Position numbers and translations under genes: made by a program. The notes beneath the pieces were generated by a model, which did not search any database, was not told the DNA's origin, and saw nothing but the letters and a program-made list of their open reading frames with translations. From an uncultured Bacteroidia bacterium (lineage in GTDB: Bacteria > Bacteroidota > Bacteroidia > Bacteroidales > ML635J-15), in contig CADCCZ010000004.1 of NCBI GenBank assembly GCA_902800045.1, forward strand, positions 186,001-250,000: a stretch of DNA of 64,000 bases. Direction: 5' to 3'. This document shows, in pieces, positions 34,658 to 42,504 of this stretch (position 1 is its first letter; every line of letters begins with the position of its first letter).

Positions 34658-35458
34658 ATGGCATCGAGGCACAAGAAGGGTAGGAGGTGGAAAGTCGTTG
34701 CGGTTTTCGTGGCTGCTGTGGCATTGCTTGTCGCAGGCTATTTCTCGTACCCTTACTTGCAGAAATACTACAAGCGTTTCTTCGGAAGTAGCGAGGAGTC
34801 CGAAATGGGTGCGGTAGTGCCTATGCAGACATACCGACAGATGTATCCGCAGTACAGTTTGTTTGGAATTGATGTTTCTGAATATCAGGGTGATATTGAC
34901 TGGGAAACCTTAGTTGACAAGAACAAGATAGATTTTGCATTTGTCCGCGCTACGGCAGGTAGCGATACCAAGGACAGAAATTTCTCGGAGAACTGGCGAC
35001 AGTTGAAGAAATACAATGTACCGCGCGGAGCATATCACTATTATCGTCCCAATGAGAACAGCACCGACCAAGCCAATCTTTTCATAAAGACGGTTGTTGT
35101 TGAAAAAGGCGATTTTGTTCCTGTGCTTGATATTGAGAAGTACAGCAAAGTGCAGAGTGTCACGAGTTTGAAGAATGGTTTGCTCAACTGGCTTTCGATT
35201 GTGGAGGCGCATTATGGTGTTGTGCCGATAATCTACACTTACAGCAATTTTTACGAAAAAGTCATTACCGACGACAAGCGTTTCAAGAAATATCCCATCT
35301 GGATAGCGCACTATTCCGAAAAGGAGAATCCCAAGAAGTTACCATCCGACTGGGTTTTCTGGCAGTTCTGCGAGGATGGCAGGTTGGAAGGCATTGAAAC
35401 ATACGTAGATATAGATTTGTGCAGTAATGCCGAGAAATTCAAGGCATTGAGGAAATAG
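34658..35458 (+). CDS. GH25 family lysozyme-like muramidase, membrane-anchored
   Basis: 266 residues: a basic N-terminus, one membrane helix (about 11-29) and a GH25 domain with FGIDVSEYQGDIDW, FAFVRATAG, GAYHYYRP and the catalytic-type LDIEKYS; WIAHYSE and WQFCEDGRLEGI complete the fold. It would hydrolyse peptidoglycan between MurNAc and GlcNAc in the periplasm. There are no cell-wall-binding repeats. It probably shares a transcript with asd. Confidence 0.92.
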   Translation: MASRHKKGRRWKVVAVFVAAVALLVAGYFSYPYLQKYYKRFFGSSEESEMGAVVPMQTYRQMYPQYSLFGIDVSEYQGDIDWETLVDKNKIDFAFVRATAGSDTKDRNFSENWRQLKKYNVPRGAYHYYRPNENSTDQANLFIKTVVVEKGDFVPVLDIEKYSKVQSVTSLKNGLLNWLSIVEAHYGVVPIIYTYSNFYEKVITDDKRFKKYPIWIAHYSEKENPKKLPSDWVFWQFCEDGRLEGIETYVDIDLCSNAEKFKALRK

Positions 35459-35505
35459 TCGAAAAAAGTTTTCTTCAAAAATATCTCTGTTTCAAAAAAA
35501 TGTTG

Positions 35506-35536
35506 TACTTTTGCGCCCGCAGTTCGGGTAACTGCG
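35506..35536 (+). promoter_or_regulatory. rpsP promoter box and 5' leader hairpin
   Basis: TACTTTTG (35506-35513) is followed at once by CGCAGTT-CGGGT-AACTGCG, a perfect 7-bp stem (35518-35536) at the predicted 5' end of the mRNA, with the start codon 34 bases further on. No TTTG at the -33 position. The hairpin may protect the 5' end or take part in control; inference. Confidence 0.6.
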
Positions 35537-35570
35537 AGTTTAAGTTATTTAATTTATTAAAATTTATTTT

Positions 35571-36128
35571 ATGTCAGTAAAATTAAGACTTTCAAGGCAC
35601 GGACGTAAGGCAAGAGCTTTCTACCACATCGTCGTTGCCGACAGCAGATCACCACGTGATGGTAGATTTATTGAAAAACTCGGAACTTACAATCCGATGA
35701 CAAACCCTGCAACAATCGATTTGAATTTCGATTCTGCATTGGCATGGCTCCAGAAGGGTGCTCAGCCAACCGAAACCGTAAGACGCATTTTGTCGTACAA
35801 GGGCGTTCTTATGAAGAAACACCTTCTCGAAGGCGTAAAGAAGGGTGCTTTCAACGAGGCAGAAGCAGAAAGACGTTTCAATGCATGGTTGGACGAAAAG
35901 AACATCAAGGTTAGCAACAAGAAGAGCGAACTCGCAGCAGCTAAGAAGGCTGACGAAAAGGCTAGACTTGAAGCTGAAACCAAGGTTAAGGAACAGCGTG
36001 CTGAAGCTATCGCTAAGAAGCGTGCAGAAGCTATGGCAGCTCTCGAAGAGGCTGCAAAGGAAGCAGCTGCTGAAGCAAATGCAGAAGAAACTGCAGAAGA
36101 AGCTCCAGCTGAAACTCCAGCAGAATAA
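35571..36128 (+). CDS. rpsP: 30S ribosomal protein bS16 with long C-terminal tail
   Basis: 185 residues. Residues 1-80 are bS16 ([31 protein letters not shown]). The rest is an Ala/Lys/Glu-rich helical tail of about 100 residues, ending Glu/Ala/Pro-rich. Bacterial S16 is usually 80-90 residues; extended forms are normal for Bacteroidota. rimM follows after 3 bp. Confidence 0.96.
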   Translation: MSVKLRLSRHGRKARAFYHIVVADSRSPRDGRFIEKLGTYNPMTNPATIDLNFDSALAWLQKGAQPTETVRRILSYKGVLMKKHLLEGVKKGAFNEAEAERRFNAWLDEKNIKVSNKKSELAAAKKADEKARLEAETKVKEQRAEAIAKKRAEAMAALEEAAKEAAAEANAEETAEEAPAETPAE

Positions 36129-36131
36129 GCC

Positions 36132-36662
36132 ATGCTGTTTGACAACAAGGAGTTGGTTGAAATTGCTCAGGTTGCAAAGACCTACGGACTCAATGGCCAT
36201 CTCAGCCTAAAGTTCGAAAATAATTTCTCCGATGACTTGCTTGACGAAGAAATACCGGTATTCCTTCTGATAGAAGGGTTACCGGTTCCTTTTTTTGTAG
36301 AGGACTACAAAAACTCTGGCGGTTATGTCGCCACAAAATTCAAATATATCGATAGTGCCGAAGCAGCCGAGAAATACGTAGGTTGCAAGGTGTTGGTGTT
36401 TGCCGACGATGTGCAGGACGATGAAGAATATGATGAGGAACTTGAACTTGTGGGCTACAAGGTCTTCGATGCGCATCACGGATTTGTCGGTGAGATTGCC
36501 GATTTCAATTTAATTCCTGGTAATCCCGTCTTCGAAACCGACTTCAACGGCAAGACAATAATTATCCCATACACCGAAGACATAGTCGTTGGCATCGACG
36601 ACGACAAGCAGGAAGTGTATATTGATGCTCCCGAAGGACTGATAGATTTGTATCTGGAGTAA
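36132..36662 (+). CDS. rimM: Ribosome maturation factor RimM
   Basis: 176 residues; helps mature the 30S head and binds uS19. VAKTYGLNGHLSLKFENN is the N-terminal RimM motif and the C-terminal PRC-barrel part has NPVFETDFNGKTIIIPYTED. It forms an operon with rpsP; no trmD lies next to it, unlike many other phyla. Confidence 0.94.
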   Translation: MLFDNKELVEIAQVAKTYGLNGHLSLKFENNFSDDLLDEEIPVFLLIEGLPVPFFVEDYKNSGGYVATKFKYIDSAEAAEKYVGCKVLVFADDVQDDEEYDEELELVGYKVFDAHHGFVGEIADFNLIPGNPVFETDFNGKTIIIPYTEDIVVGIDDDKQEVYIDAPEGLIDLYLE

Positions 36663-36722
36663 AATTGGGGTAATGTATTCATAATTACATTTTTAATACT
36701 CCAACAAGGCAATAAAAGCAAA

Positions 36723-37397
36723 ATGGAAATGGATTATAATGCGAAGGGAAAAGTGTTAAAGAAAGCGGTGGTATGGAAGAATTTGTACTTCTATCGCAAA
36801 AGTGATGCACTCTACCAACTTACAGTAGCATTTTGCCATCGTTATCTGCCTGTTCACGGTGATCGTACTGTGGACCAAATGGTTCAGGCAGCACGTTCTG
36901 GCAAACAGAACATTGTAGAGGGCAGCGAAGATGGACTTACTAGTTCGGAGATGGAGATAAAATTACTTAATGTAGCTCGTGGTAGCTTACAGGAGCTTCG
37001 TGCCGATTATATAGATTATTTGAATACGCATCATCTTTCAATATGGACTGCGGACAATGAACGGCAGCAGCGTATGCGTGAGTTTTGCCATTCACACAAT
37101 GACTTTAGTGACTATGAGCCAATGCTTAATCGAATGAATGATGAAGAAATGGCAAATCTTGCGTTAACTCTCTGTCACCAGACAGATAAGATGATGTGTT
37201 CTTATATAGAGAAACTTGAACGTGACTTTGTTACTGAGGGAGGAATAAAGGAGCGTATGTATGCTGCTCGTAATGATTATCGTAATGCGCAGGAATCTCA
37301 TATTCAGGCTTTAGAAGCGGAAAACATGCAACTGAAACAGAGAATAAAAGAATTGGAGGGTATCATAGAGAATTTAGGCTGTCCTAGGGAATCCTAG
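36723..37397 (+). CDS. Four-helix-bundle protein with suffix domain and coiled coil
   Basis: 224 residues. KNLYFYRKSDALYQLTVAFC and IVEGSEDGLTSSEMEIKLLN belong to the four-helix-bundle family related to 23S rRNA intervening-sequence proteins (S23), in the subgroup with a suffix domain (TIGR04258-like). The C-terminus (about 190-220) is a coiled coil. Function is unknown. No rRNA gene is near. The 3' end contains CCTAGGA repeats that supply the stop codon. Confidence 0.8.
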   Translation: MEMDYNAKGKVLKKAVVWKNLYFYRKSDALYQLTVAFCHRYLPVHGDRTVDQMVQAARSGKQNIVEGSEDGLTSSEMEIKLLNVARGSLQELRADYIDYLNTHHLSIWTADNERQQRMREFCHSHNDFSDYEPMLNRMNDEEMANLALTLCHQTDKMMCSYIEKLERDFVTEGGIKERMYAARNDYRNAQESHIQALEAENMQLKQRIKELEGIIENLGCPRES

Positions 37398-37409
37398 GAT
37401 TTCCTAGGA
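37383..37409. repeat. Tandem CCTAGGA palindromes at the 3' end of the four-helix-bundle gene
   Basis: TCCTAGGA occurs at 37391-37398 and 37402-37409, with a related CCTAGGG just before. The first TCCTAGGA contains the stop codon of the gene. Confidence 0.65.
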
Positions 37410-37460
37410 ATAAATGATCTAATTTTATTATCGTCCATTTTCTGCATATTTGTTCTAATA

Positions 37461-37495
37461 AAAAACGGAGAACTATTGTCCTCCGTTTTTTTTAT
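37461..37495. terminator. Bidirectional terminator between the four-helix-bundle gene and the large oxidoreductase
   Basis: AAAACGGAG and CTCCGTTTT pair around a short loop, with T runs on both strands. Confidence 0.85.
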
Positions 37496-37514
37496 AAATA
37501 GCATTTTATTAATC

Positions 37515-40500
37515 CTATTTGAACGCATTTTCGCAAAGACCGTCGCCACTGAGCAACAATCTGTCGGCATAGTCTGGAACTGGACGTCCCATGTACCTGT
37601 CGACATACATCTTTGCAAGGTACTGGCCGAGCATGAAGCCGTGTCCCTGTAGACCTACGAGCAATCCGTGTCCCGGGTCGATGATGTAGCGCGGTTCGGT
37701 GTAGTAGCCTGCCCAGAATGCCTGGAAGCTGACTGCTCCAAGTTGCGGTATCCATTCGCGGAACATTTCGGAGCAGATCTCGAGGAAGTTCTGTGCGTTG
37801 AACTTGAGGTTCTTGCCTGCTTCGGCTGCATCAACACCAGGTGATGCACAACCGATGATTTGTCCGGTTTCCTTGAACTGCTGTCCGTAAACTGCCGAGA
37901 ATCCCTTGTATTGACGGCGGTCGATGAGCATGTCCAAGCACTCACCGTCCTTACCCATCATTGGCAGACGACCTGTGATAAATGCCTGGTGCTTGATTGG
38001 GTAAAGTCCAGTTTCGATACCGAGTTGCTTTGCAAATTTTGCTGCCTGATAACCGAGCGAGTTTACAAAGTGTTCGCAATGGTATTCTACGAATTCCTTA
38101 TCGTGGGTGTAAACCAACGCCATGAATCCCTTTGCTGTGCGCTGAACTTCAACCAAGCGGCAGTCTTCGAGCAGTACACCGCCCTTTTCGCATGCCAAGT
38201 GACGGATGTAGTCGATTACCTTGCCAGGAGTTGCCTGCCAGCAGTTGTTAGTTACGCATGCTGCGCTGTAGGTGTCGAGATTCGGGTTGAAGTATGGTGA
38301 AATTTCCTTCTGGAAATCCTTTCTGTCGACCATATAGCCGTCCGACCAGCCGAGTGATGCTTCCAACGACTTGTATGTTGCTTCGTCGTGTGCGAAGCCT
38401 ACATAGCGGATAGGGTAGTAGCCGACGTTGGTCTTGCTCTGCAATTCGCGGAAAATGTCCTGGTTGTGGTTTGCGATGTCGGCAATTTCGGGAACCGAGA
38501 ATGCTGGACGACCACCACCGATGCAACGCCATGACGAACCGCGTTCTGCATTACAGAGAACGGTCTTCTTGCCAGCTTCGGAGAAGTAGCGGAACAATGC
38601 GCTACCTGCGATACCACCACCTGCTACGAATACGTCGCACTCAACGCGTTTGGTGTTCTTGCCTGCGATAAATTCAACTGGCTTGTTCGTCGGCTGCATA
38701 TCGTTTATTGTAACCTGGTTCGACAGAGGTCCACGTGGTGTAGCATCGCCAACAACCTCTATTCCGTAGCCACGGAGCAACTGCTTTACGCGCGGAATAC
38801 AGCGTTTACCACGGCAAGTACCCATACCGATACGGGTGGTGTGCTTCAGTTCGTCAACCGAAATAACCTTGCGGTCGCCAATGACTTCGAGTATCTTGTC
38901 GAGTTGAACGTCTTCGCAGTGGCAGATGTAAGCAGGTTCCTTGCCGTCCTTCTTTGTTGGGTTCATTGCAACCTTCTCGCCGAAGTTCTTCTTCAGGATA
39001 AAGCCGGTAACTTCTGTCAGCTTTTCACCGCTTACGTCGGTAGCCTTTACGCGGGCAACGTTGGTTTTGTTTTCGTTAATCTTGATGTGTTCAACAACGC
39101 CTTCGCCAACCTTTTCGCCGTTGTCGTTGATAAGAACGACTTCGGAATTGACGTCAACGTGGTATTCGATAGGCAGGAACATGGTGTTCTTCTGCAGGTT
39201 GTAGCCGAAGAGAGCCAGACCCGGGCAGTGCGAAACACACTCCATACAGCCTATGCACTTGTTGTAGTCGATTTCGGGAACCGATGAGGTAGAAGCCTTT
39301 GTGATTGCACCTTGCGGACACGAGAACGAGCATGGGTTGCAGGCAAATCCGTAGAGGCAGTCGGCAACAACGAATCCGCGAGTGTTCATACGCTCGCTAG
39401 TCGGTTTATTAGGTTTCTGCAAAACGCGTACCGGACGCTGCTGAGCATCGATGTATTCCTTCGAAACAGCAAGGTATTCGTCGTAGTTGACGCGCTTATT
39501 CATCTGCATTGCAATTTCGAGGGCAACCTGCTTTCCGCGAAGAACGGCGCAAGTACCTTCGCCAACGCGAACTGCATCACCAGCACCAAATACGTTAGCA
39601 CCGAAAACTTCCTTGCCCTTTGTGAGCAACTGGCTGTCGGGGATAAGTCCTGTACATATATTAATTACATCAATTCCTTCAATGACTTTCTCTGTGCCTG
39701 GAATCGGCTTGAAGTCCTTGCATTCGGCAATGACTGCACCGACTATGCCAGTGTGGGTTTCGTTAGGAATTGCACGAAGCAAAGTATGTGAAGTGTAGAT
39801 TGGAATACCAAGTCGGCGTACACGGTTTGCCTGAACTGGGAAACCGCCTTCGTGGTCCATTGCTTCGACAACAGCCACAACCTTAGCGCCAGCCTGTGTT
39901 GCCTGATACGAAGTTAGGTAGCCGATGTTTCCTGCACCTATCGAAAGTATGCGCTTGCCGAGAAGCGTGTGTTCAACGTTCATCATCTTCTGGACTACTG
40001 CTGCGGTATAAACGCCAGGAAGGTCGTCGTTTTCGAAGACTGGCATAAACGGAACAGCACCGGTAGCCACTACAAGATGTTCGGCATCGATGTAGAAGAT
40101 GCTTCCGTCGCGGAGATTCTTGCAAGCTACGCGCTTACCTTCTAGCAAGTCCCAAACAGTGGAGTTGAGGAAGATATTGCTGTGGTCGTCACCAGCGAGC
40201 GACTTTGCTATGTCGAAACCACGCATTCCGCCGTAAACCTTCTCCTTCTCGAAGAAGAAGAACTGGTGTGTCTGCATATTGAACTGACCGCCAACGCGTT
40301 CGTTGTTATCAACTACTATGTTTGCAATGCCCATTTCGTTGAGTTTCTCACGGCAAGCCAGACCTGCTGGACCAGCACCGATGATTACGACTTGAGTCTT
40401 GTAAACCTTGCGTGTTTCGTCCTTCGGCTCGATGACCTGCGGGAAATAATCCTGTGGAATTTCGCGAACCGACTTAACGCCATCGACTGGAGTTATACAG

Positions 40501-40736
40501 ATACGCTTTATTTCGCCATCGACCAGCATCTGGCAGGCACCGCATTTGCCGATGCCGCATTCGAGGCTGCGCTCGCGTCCGTCGATGCTATGACTGTGAA
40601 CAGGGAAGCCCGCCTGATGCAAGGCTGCTGCAATAGTATAACCTTTTTGTCCTGTAACCTTCTGACCATTATACTCAAAGGTGGTCTGTTCGGCTTGTGG
40701 AATGTCCAAAATCGGATGTTCGGTAATCTTGTACAT
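37515..40736 (-). CDS. 1073-residue multi-cofactor FAD oxidoreductase (HcnA-HcnB-ferredoxin-BFD-HcnC-type fusion)
   Basis: Modules in order: [2Fe-2S] domain (C60, C65, C68, C80); pyridine-nucleotide/FAD oxidoreductase from VVIIGAGPAGLACRE (116-130); two-cluster ferredoxin insert (C466/C469/C473 and C494/C497/C500/C504); BFD-like [2Fe-2S] domain (C605, C607, C641, C646); and a DAO-type FAD oxidase from CDVFVAGGGIAGSAL (700 on). Separate proteins of this kind form glycine/proline/hydroxyproline dehydrogenases and hydrogen cyanide synthase. Here one chain holds all, with an added ferredoxin. It probably oxidises an amino acid or amine and passes electrons to ferredoxin or quinone; the substrate is unknown. 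It is monocistronic, with a palindrome upstream. Confidence 0.87.
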   Translation of the reverse strand: MYKITEHPILDIPQAEQTTFEYNGQKVTGQKGYTIAAALHQAGFPVHSHSIDGRERSLECGIGKCGACQMLVDGEIKRICITPVDGVKSVREIPQDYFPQVIEPKDETRKVYKTQVVIIGAGPAGLACREKLNEMGIANIVVDNNERVGGQFNMQTHQFFFFEKEKVYGGMRGFDIAKSLAGDDHSNIFLNSTVWDLLEGKRVACKNLRDGSIFYIDAEHLVVATGAVPFMPVFENDDLPGVYTAAVVQKMMNVEHTLLGKRILSIGAGNIGYLTSYQATQAGAKVVAVVEAMDHEGGFPVQANRVRRLGIPIYTSHTLLRAIPNETHTGIVGAVIAECKDFKPIPGTEKVIEGIDVINICTGLIPDSQLLTKGKEVFGANVFGAGDAVRVGEGTCAVLRGKQVALEIAMQMNKRVNYDEYLAVSKEYIDAQQRPVRVLQKPNKPTSERMNTRGFVVADCLYGFACNPCSFSCPQGAITKASTSSVPEIDYNKCIGCMECVSHCPGLALFGYNLQKNTMFLPIEYHVDVNSEVVLINDNGEKVGEGVVEHIKINENKTNVARVKATDVSGEKLTEVTGFILKKNFGEKVAMNPTKKDGKEPAYICHCEDVQLDKILEVIGDRKVISVDELKHTTRIGMGTCRGKRCIPRVKQLLRGYGIEVVGDATPRGPLSNQVTINDMQPTNKPVEFIAGKNTKRVECDVFVAGGGIAGSALFRYFSEAGKKTVLCNAERGSSWRCIGGGRPAFSVPEIADIANHNQDIFRELQSKTNVGYYPIRYVGFAHDEATYKSLEASLGWSDGYMVDRKDFQKEISPYFNPNLDTYSAACVTNNCWQATPGKVIDYIRHLACEKGGVLLEDCRLVEVQRTAKGFMALVYTHDKEFVEYHCEHFVNSLGYQAAKFAKQLGIETGLYPIKHQAFITGRLPMMGKDGECLDMLIDRRQYKGFSAVYGQQFKETGQIIGCASPGVDAAEAGKNLKFNAQNFLEICSEMFREWIPQLGAVSFQAFWAGYYTEPRYIIDPGHGLLVGLQGHGFMLGQYLAKMYVDRYMGRPVPDYADRLLLSGDGLCENAFK

Positions 40737-40831
40737 TTTCTTTGCTTTTATAATAGACTATATTTCAGTTAATTAAATCAAAAATCATCGTAATATTTTG
40801 GAGTGTTAAATTTACATTTTTTTTGATACCA

Positions 40832-40848
40832 TTGTCAAAATGTGACAA
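40832..40848. promoter_or_regulatory. Candidate operator TTGTCA-N5-TGACAA upstream of the oxidoreductase
   Basis: A perfect 6-bp inverted repeat with a 5-base spacer, 96 bases upstream of the oxidoreductase start codon. The symmetry fits a dimeric regulator; it is not an exact CRP/FNR site. Its distance from mrp makes the oxidoreductase the likelier target. Confidence 0.45.
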
Positions 40849-40925
40849 AAAAATATGATTTTTTTTGATTGTATTCTTTTTTGTTGCTAATAATCAACAC
40901 GTTGTATTAGCAAATTGCATTTCGT

Positions 40926-40944
40926 CCCTGAGTATGTCGAATGG
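40926..40944. repeat. Degenerate REP-like palindrome
   Basis: CCTGAGTATGTCGAATGG resembles the common REP core CCCTGAGCTTGTCGAAGGG, flanked by GTC/GAC. Confidence 0.5.
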
Positions 40945-41046
40945 ACAATGCTGAGGTGCACATTGTATTACATTAGTCGACTTTTATATTTACGTTCGGG
41001 GTGTGATTTTAGGGGCAGCTCAAGAAATGGTATTAGCCAAATAAAA

Positions 41047-41089
41047 TAGTAAATCGTAAATCTAAAATCGTAAATAAGTTTTATCTTTG
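41047..41089 (+). promoter_or_regulatory. TCGTAAAT-rich promoter module of mrp
   Basis: TATCTTTG (41082-41089) preceded by GTAAATCGTAAAT and AAATCGTAAATAAG. It aligns closely over about 40 bases with the module at 13767-13812. No TTTG at -33. The ATG is 22 bases after the box. Confidence 0.72.
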
Positions 41090-41111
41090 CAATCCCTAAA
41101 AAACAAATGCA

Positions 41112-42206
41112 ATGAACAAAGAAGATATTATTGAAGTACTCGGAGCAGTGTGTTATCCCGAAACAGGGCGTACACTCGAAGAGGAAGGAATGATAGGCGA
41201 GATTGAAGCCAACGGCAAAGAAATAGATATAACTCTATTGTTCCCGAAACCAACCGATCCGTTCCTTTCGTCGATAAGGCGTGACGTGAAGGATGTTTTG
41301 GAGGCTCATTTTGGCGATGTTGCTGTTAATGTTGTAACAAAGGTAAAGCCGAAGGAAACGAAGAAGCAACCTGTAGAGTGTGGTGTCGGCAAGGTAAAGA
41401 ATATTATTGCTGTTGCAGGCGGCAAGGGTGGTGTTGGTAAATCGACTGTTGCCGTAAACCTTGCAATTTCGTTGGCTCAGAAGGGCTACAAGGTTGGTCT
41501 GCTCGATGCCGACATTTTCGGACCGAGTGTTCCAAAGATGTTCAAAACCGAAGATGCCCAACCGATGGCTGAAGCCGACAGCGAAGGACGTGAAATTATT
41601 ATGCCAGTCGAACAATACGGAATTAAGTTGTTGTCGGTTGGTTATTTTGTTGCTCCTGGCAGTGCAGCAATTTGGCGTGGTCCAATGGCAGCAGGCGTGA
41701 TGAGGCAGTTCATCCAGAACACCAAGTGGGGAGAACTCGACTATTTGCTTTTCGATATGCCTCCAGGAACAGGCGACATACATCTTACATTGGTTCAGAC
41801 CGTTCCAGTTACGGGCGTAGTGGTTGTTTGTACGCCTCAGCAGGTTGCAATTGCCGATGCTCGCAAGGCTGTTTCGCTGTTCCGTACCAAGGATATCAAT
41901 GTGCCGATTTTGGGTATCGTCGAGAATATGTCGTGGTTTACACCTGCCGAACTGCCCGACAACAAGTACTATCTGTTTGGCAAGGATGGTGGTGTTGAAC
42001 TTGCAAAGGCAATGGACACCGAACTTCTCGGACAGATTCCTATCGTGAAGTCAATCTGCGATAGCGGCGACAAGGGAATGCCTGCTTCGATGGAATTTGC
42101 AAGCATAGTTGGAAAATTGTTTGCTCAGCTTGCTGCAAATCTGGTAAAGGCTGTCGAAAAGCGCAATGCAACCTTGCCACCGACAAAAATGGTAGAAACA
42201 AAGTAA
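41112..42206 (+). CDS. mrp: Mrp/NBP35-family Fe-S cluster carrier ATPase
   Basis: 364 residues: an N-terminal FeS-assembly (DUF59-like) domain (about 1-80) and a ParA-like ATPase with deviant Walker A GGKGGVGKST (103-112) and LLFDMPPGTGDIHL. It carries and transfers [4Fe-4S] clusters. The CxxC that bridges the cluster in most homologues, normally just after NMS(Y/W)F, is absent; the position reads NMSWFTPAELPDNKYYLFG. It is followed after 11 bp by a NifU-like gene, a functional pair. Confidence 0.94.
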   Translation: MNKEDIIEVLGAVCYPETGRTLEEEGMIGEIEANGKEIDITLLFPKPTDPFLSSIRRDVKDVLEAHFGDVAVNVVTKVKPKETKKQPVECGVGKVKNIIAVAGGKGGVGKSTVAVNLAISLAQKGYKVGLLDADIFGPSVPKMFKTEDAQPMAEADSEGREIIMPVEQYGIKLLSVGYFVAPGSAAIWRGPMAAGVMRQFIQNTKWGELDYLLFDMPPGTGDIHLTLVQTVPVTGVVVVCTPQQVAIADARKAVSLFRTKDINVPILGIVENMSWFTPAELPDNKYYLFGKDGGVELAKAMDTELLGQIPIVKSICDSGDKGMPASMEFASIVGKLFAQLAANLVKAVEKRNATLPPTKMVETK

Positions 42207-42217
42207 ATTTATTCAAT

Positions 42218-42451
42218 ATGGAAGAAATAGTAAAGAAAATCCAAGCCTCGATTGACGAGATAAAGCCTTTCCTTCAGCAGGACGGTGGTGACATTGAACT
42301 TATTGAAGTAACTCCCGACTTTACTGTGAAGGTAAGATTGCAGGGCGCATGCGGTTCATGTCCGTATCGTATACAAACCTTGAAGCTCGGTGTTGAGGAC
42401 AAACTCAAGACCGACGTTCCGCAAGTGAAGGAAGTGGTAAATGTAAATTAA
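42218..42451 (+). CDS. NifU C-terminal-domain (Nfu-like) Fe-S scaffold
   Basis: 77 residues. FLQQDGGDIELIEV and GACGSCPYRIQTLKLGVE carry the conserved C45-x-x-C48 that holds a [4Fe-4S] cluster between two monomers. It would pass clusters to targets or to Mrp, encoded just upstream. Length equals a bare Nfu domain without extensions. Confidence 0.94.
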   Translation: MEEIVKKIQASIDEIKPFLQQDGGDIELIEVTPDFTVKVRLQGACGSCPYRIQTLKLGVEDKLKTDVPQVKEVVNVN

Positions 42452-42474
42452 CAATTGACAATGTACAATGAATA

Positions 42475-42502
42475 GAAAAGGCTGAAATTTTTCAGCCTTT
42501 TC
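42475..42502. terminator. Bidirectional terminator after mrp-nfu
   Basis: GAAAAGGCTGAAA and TTTCAGCCTTTTC form a perfect 13-bp stem with a 2-base loop, ending next to the stop codon of the converging lipoprotein gene. Confidence 0.87.
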
Positions 42503-42504
42503 TG

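Larger units (their letters stand above)
40737..41111. other. 375-bp divergent intergenic region between the large oxidoreductase and mrp
   Basis: No ORF of note. It holds an inverted repeat (40832-40848), a REP-like piece (40926-40944) and the TCGTAAAT-rich mrp promoter (41047-41089). The oxidoreductase side is very AT-rich with no clear TAnnTTTG box on the minus strand. Confidence 0.7.
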
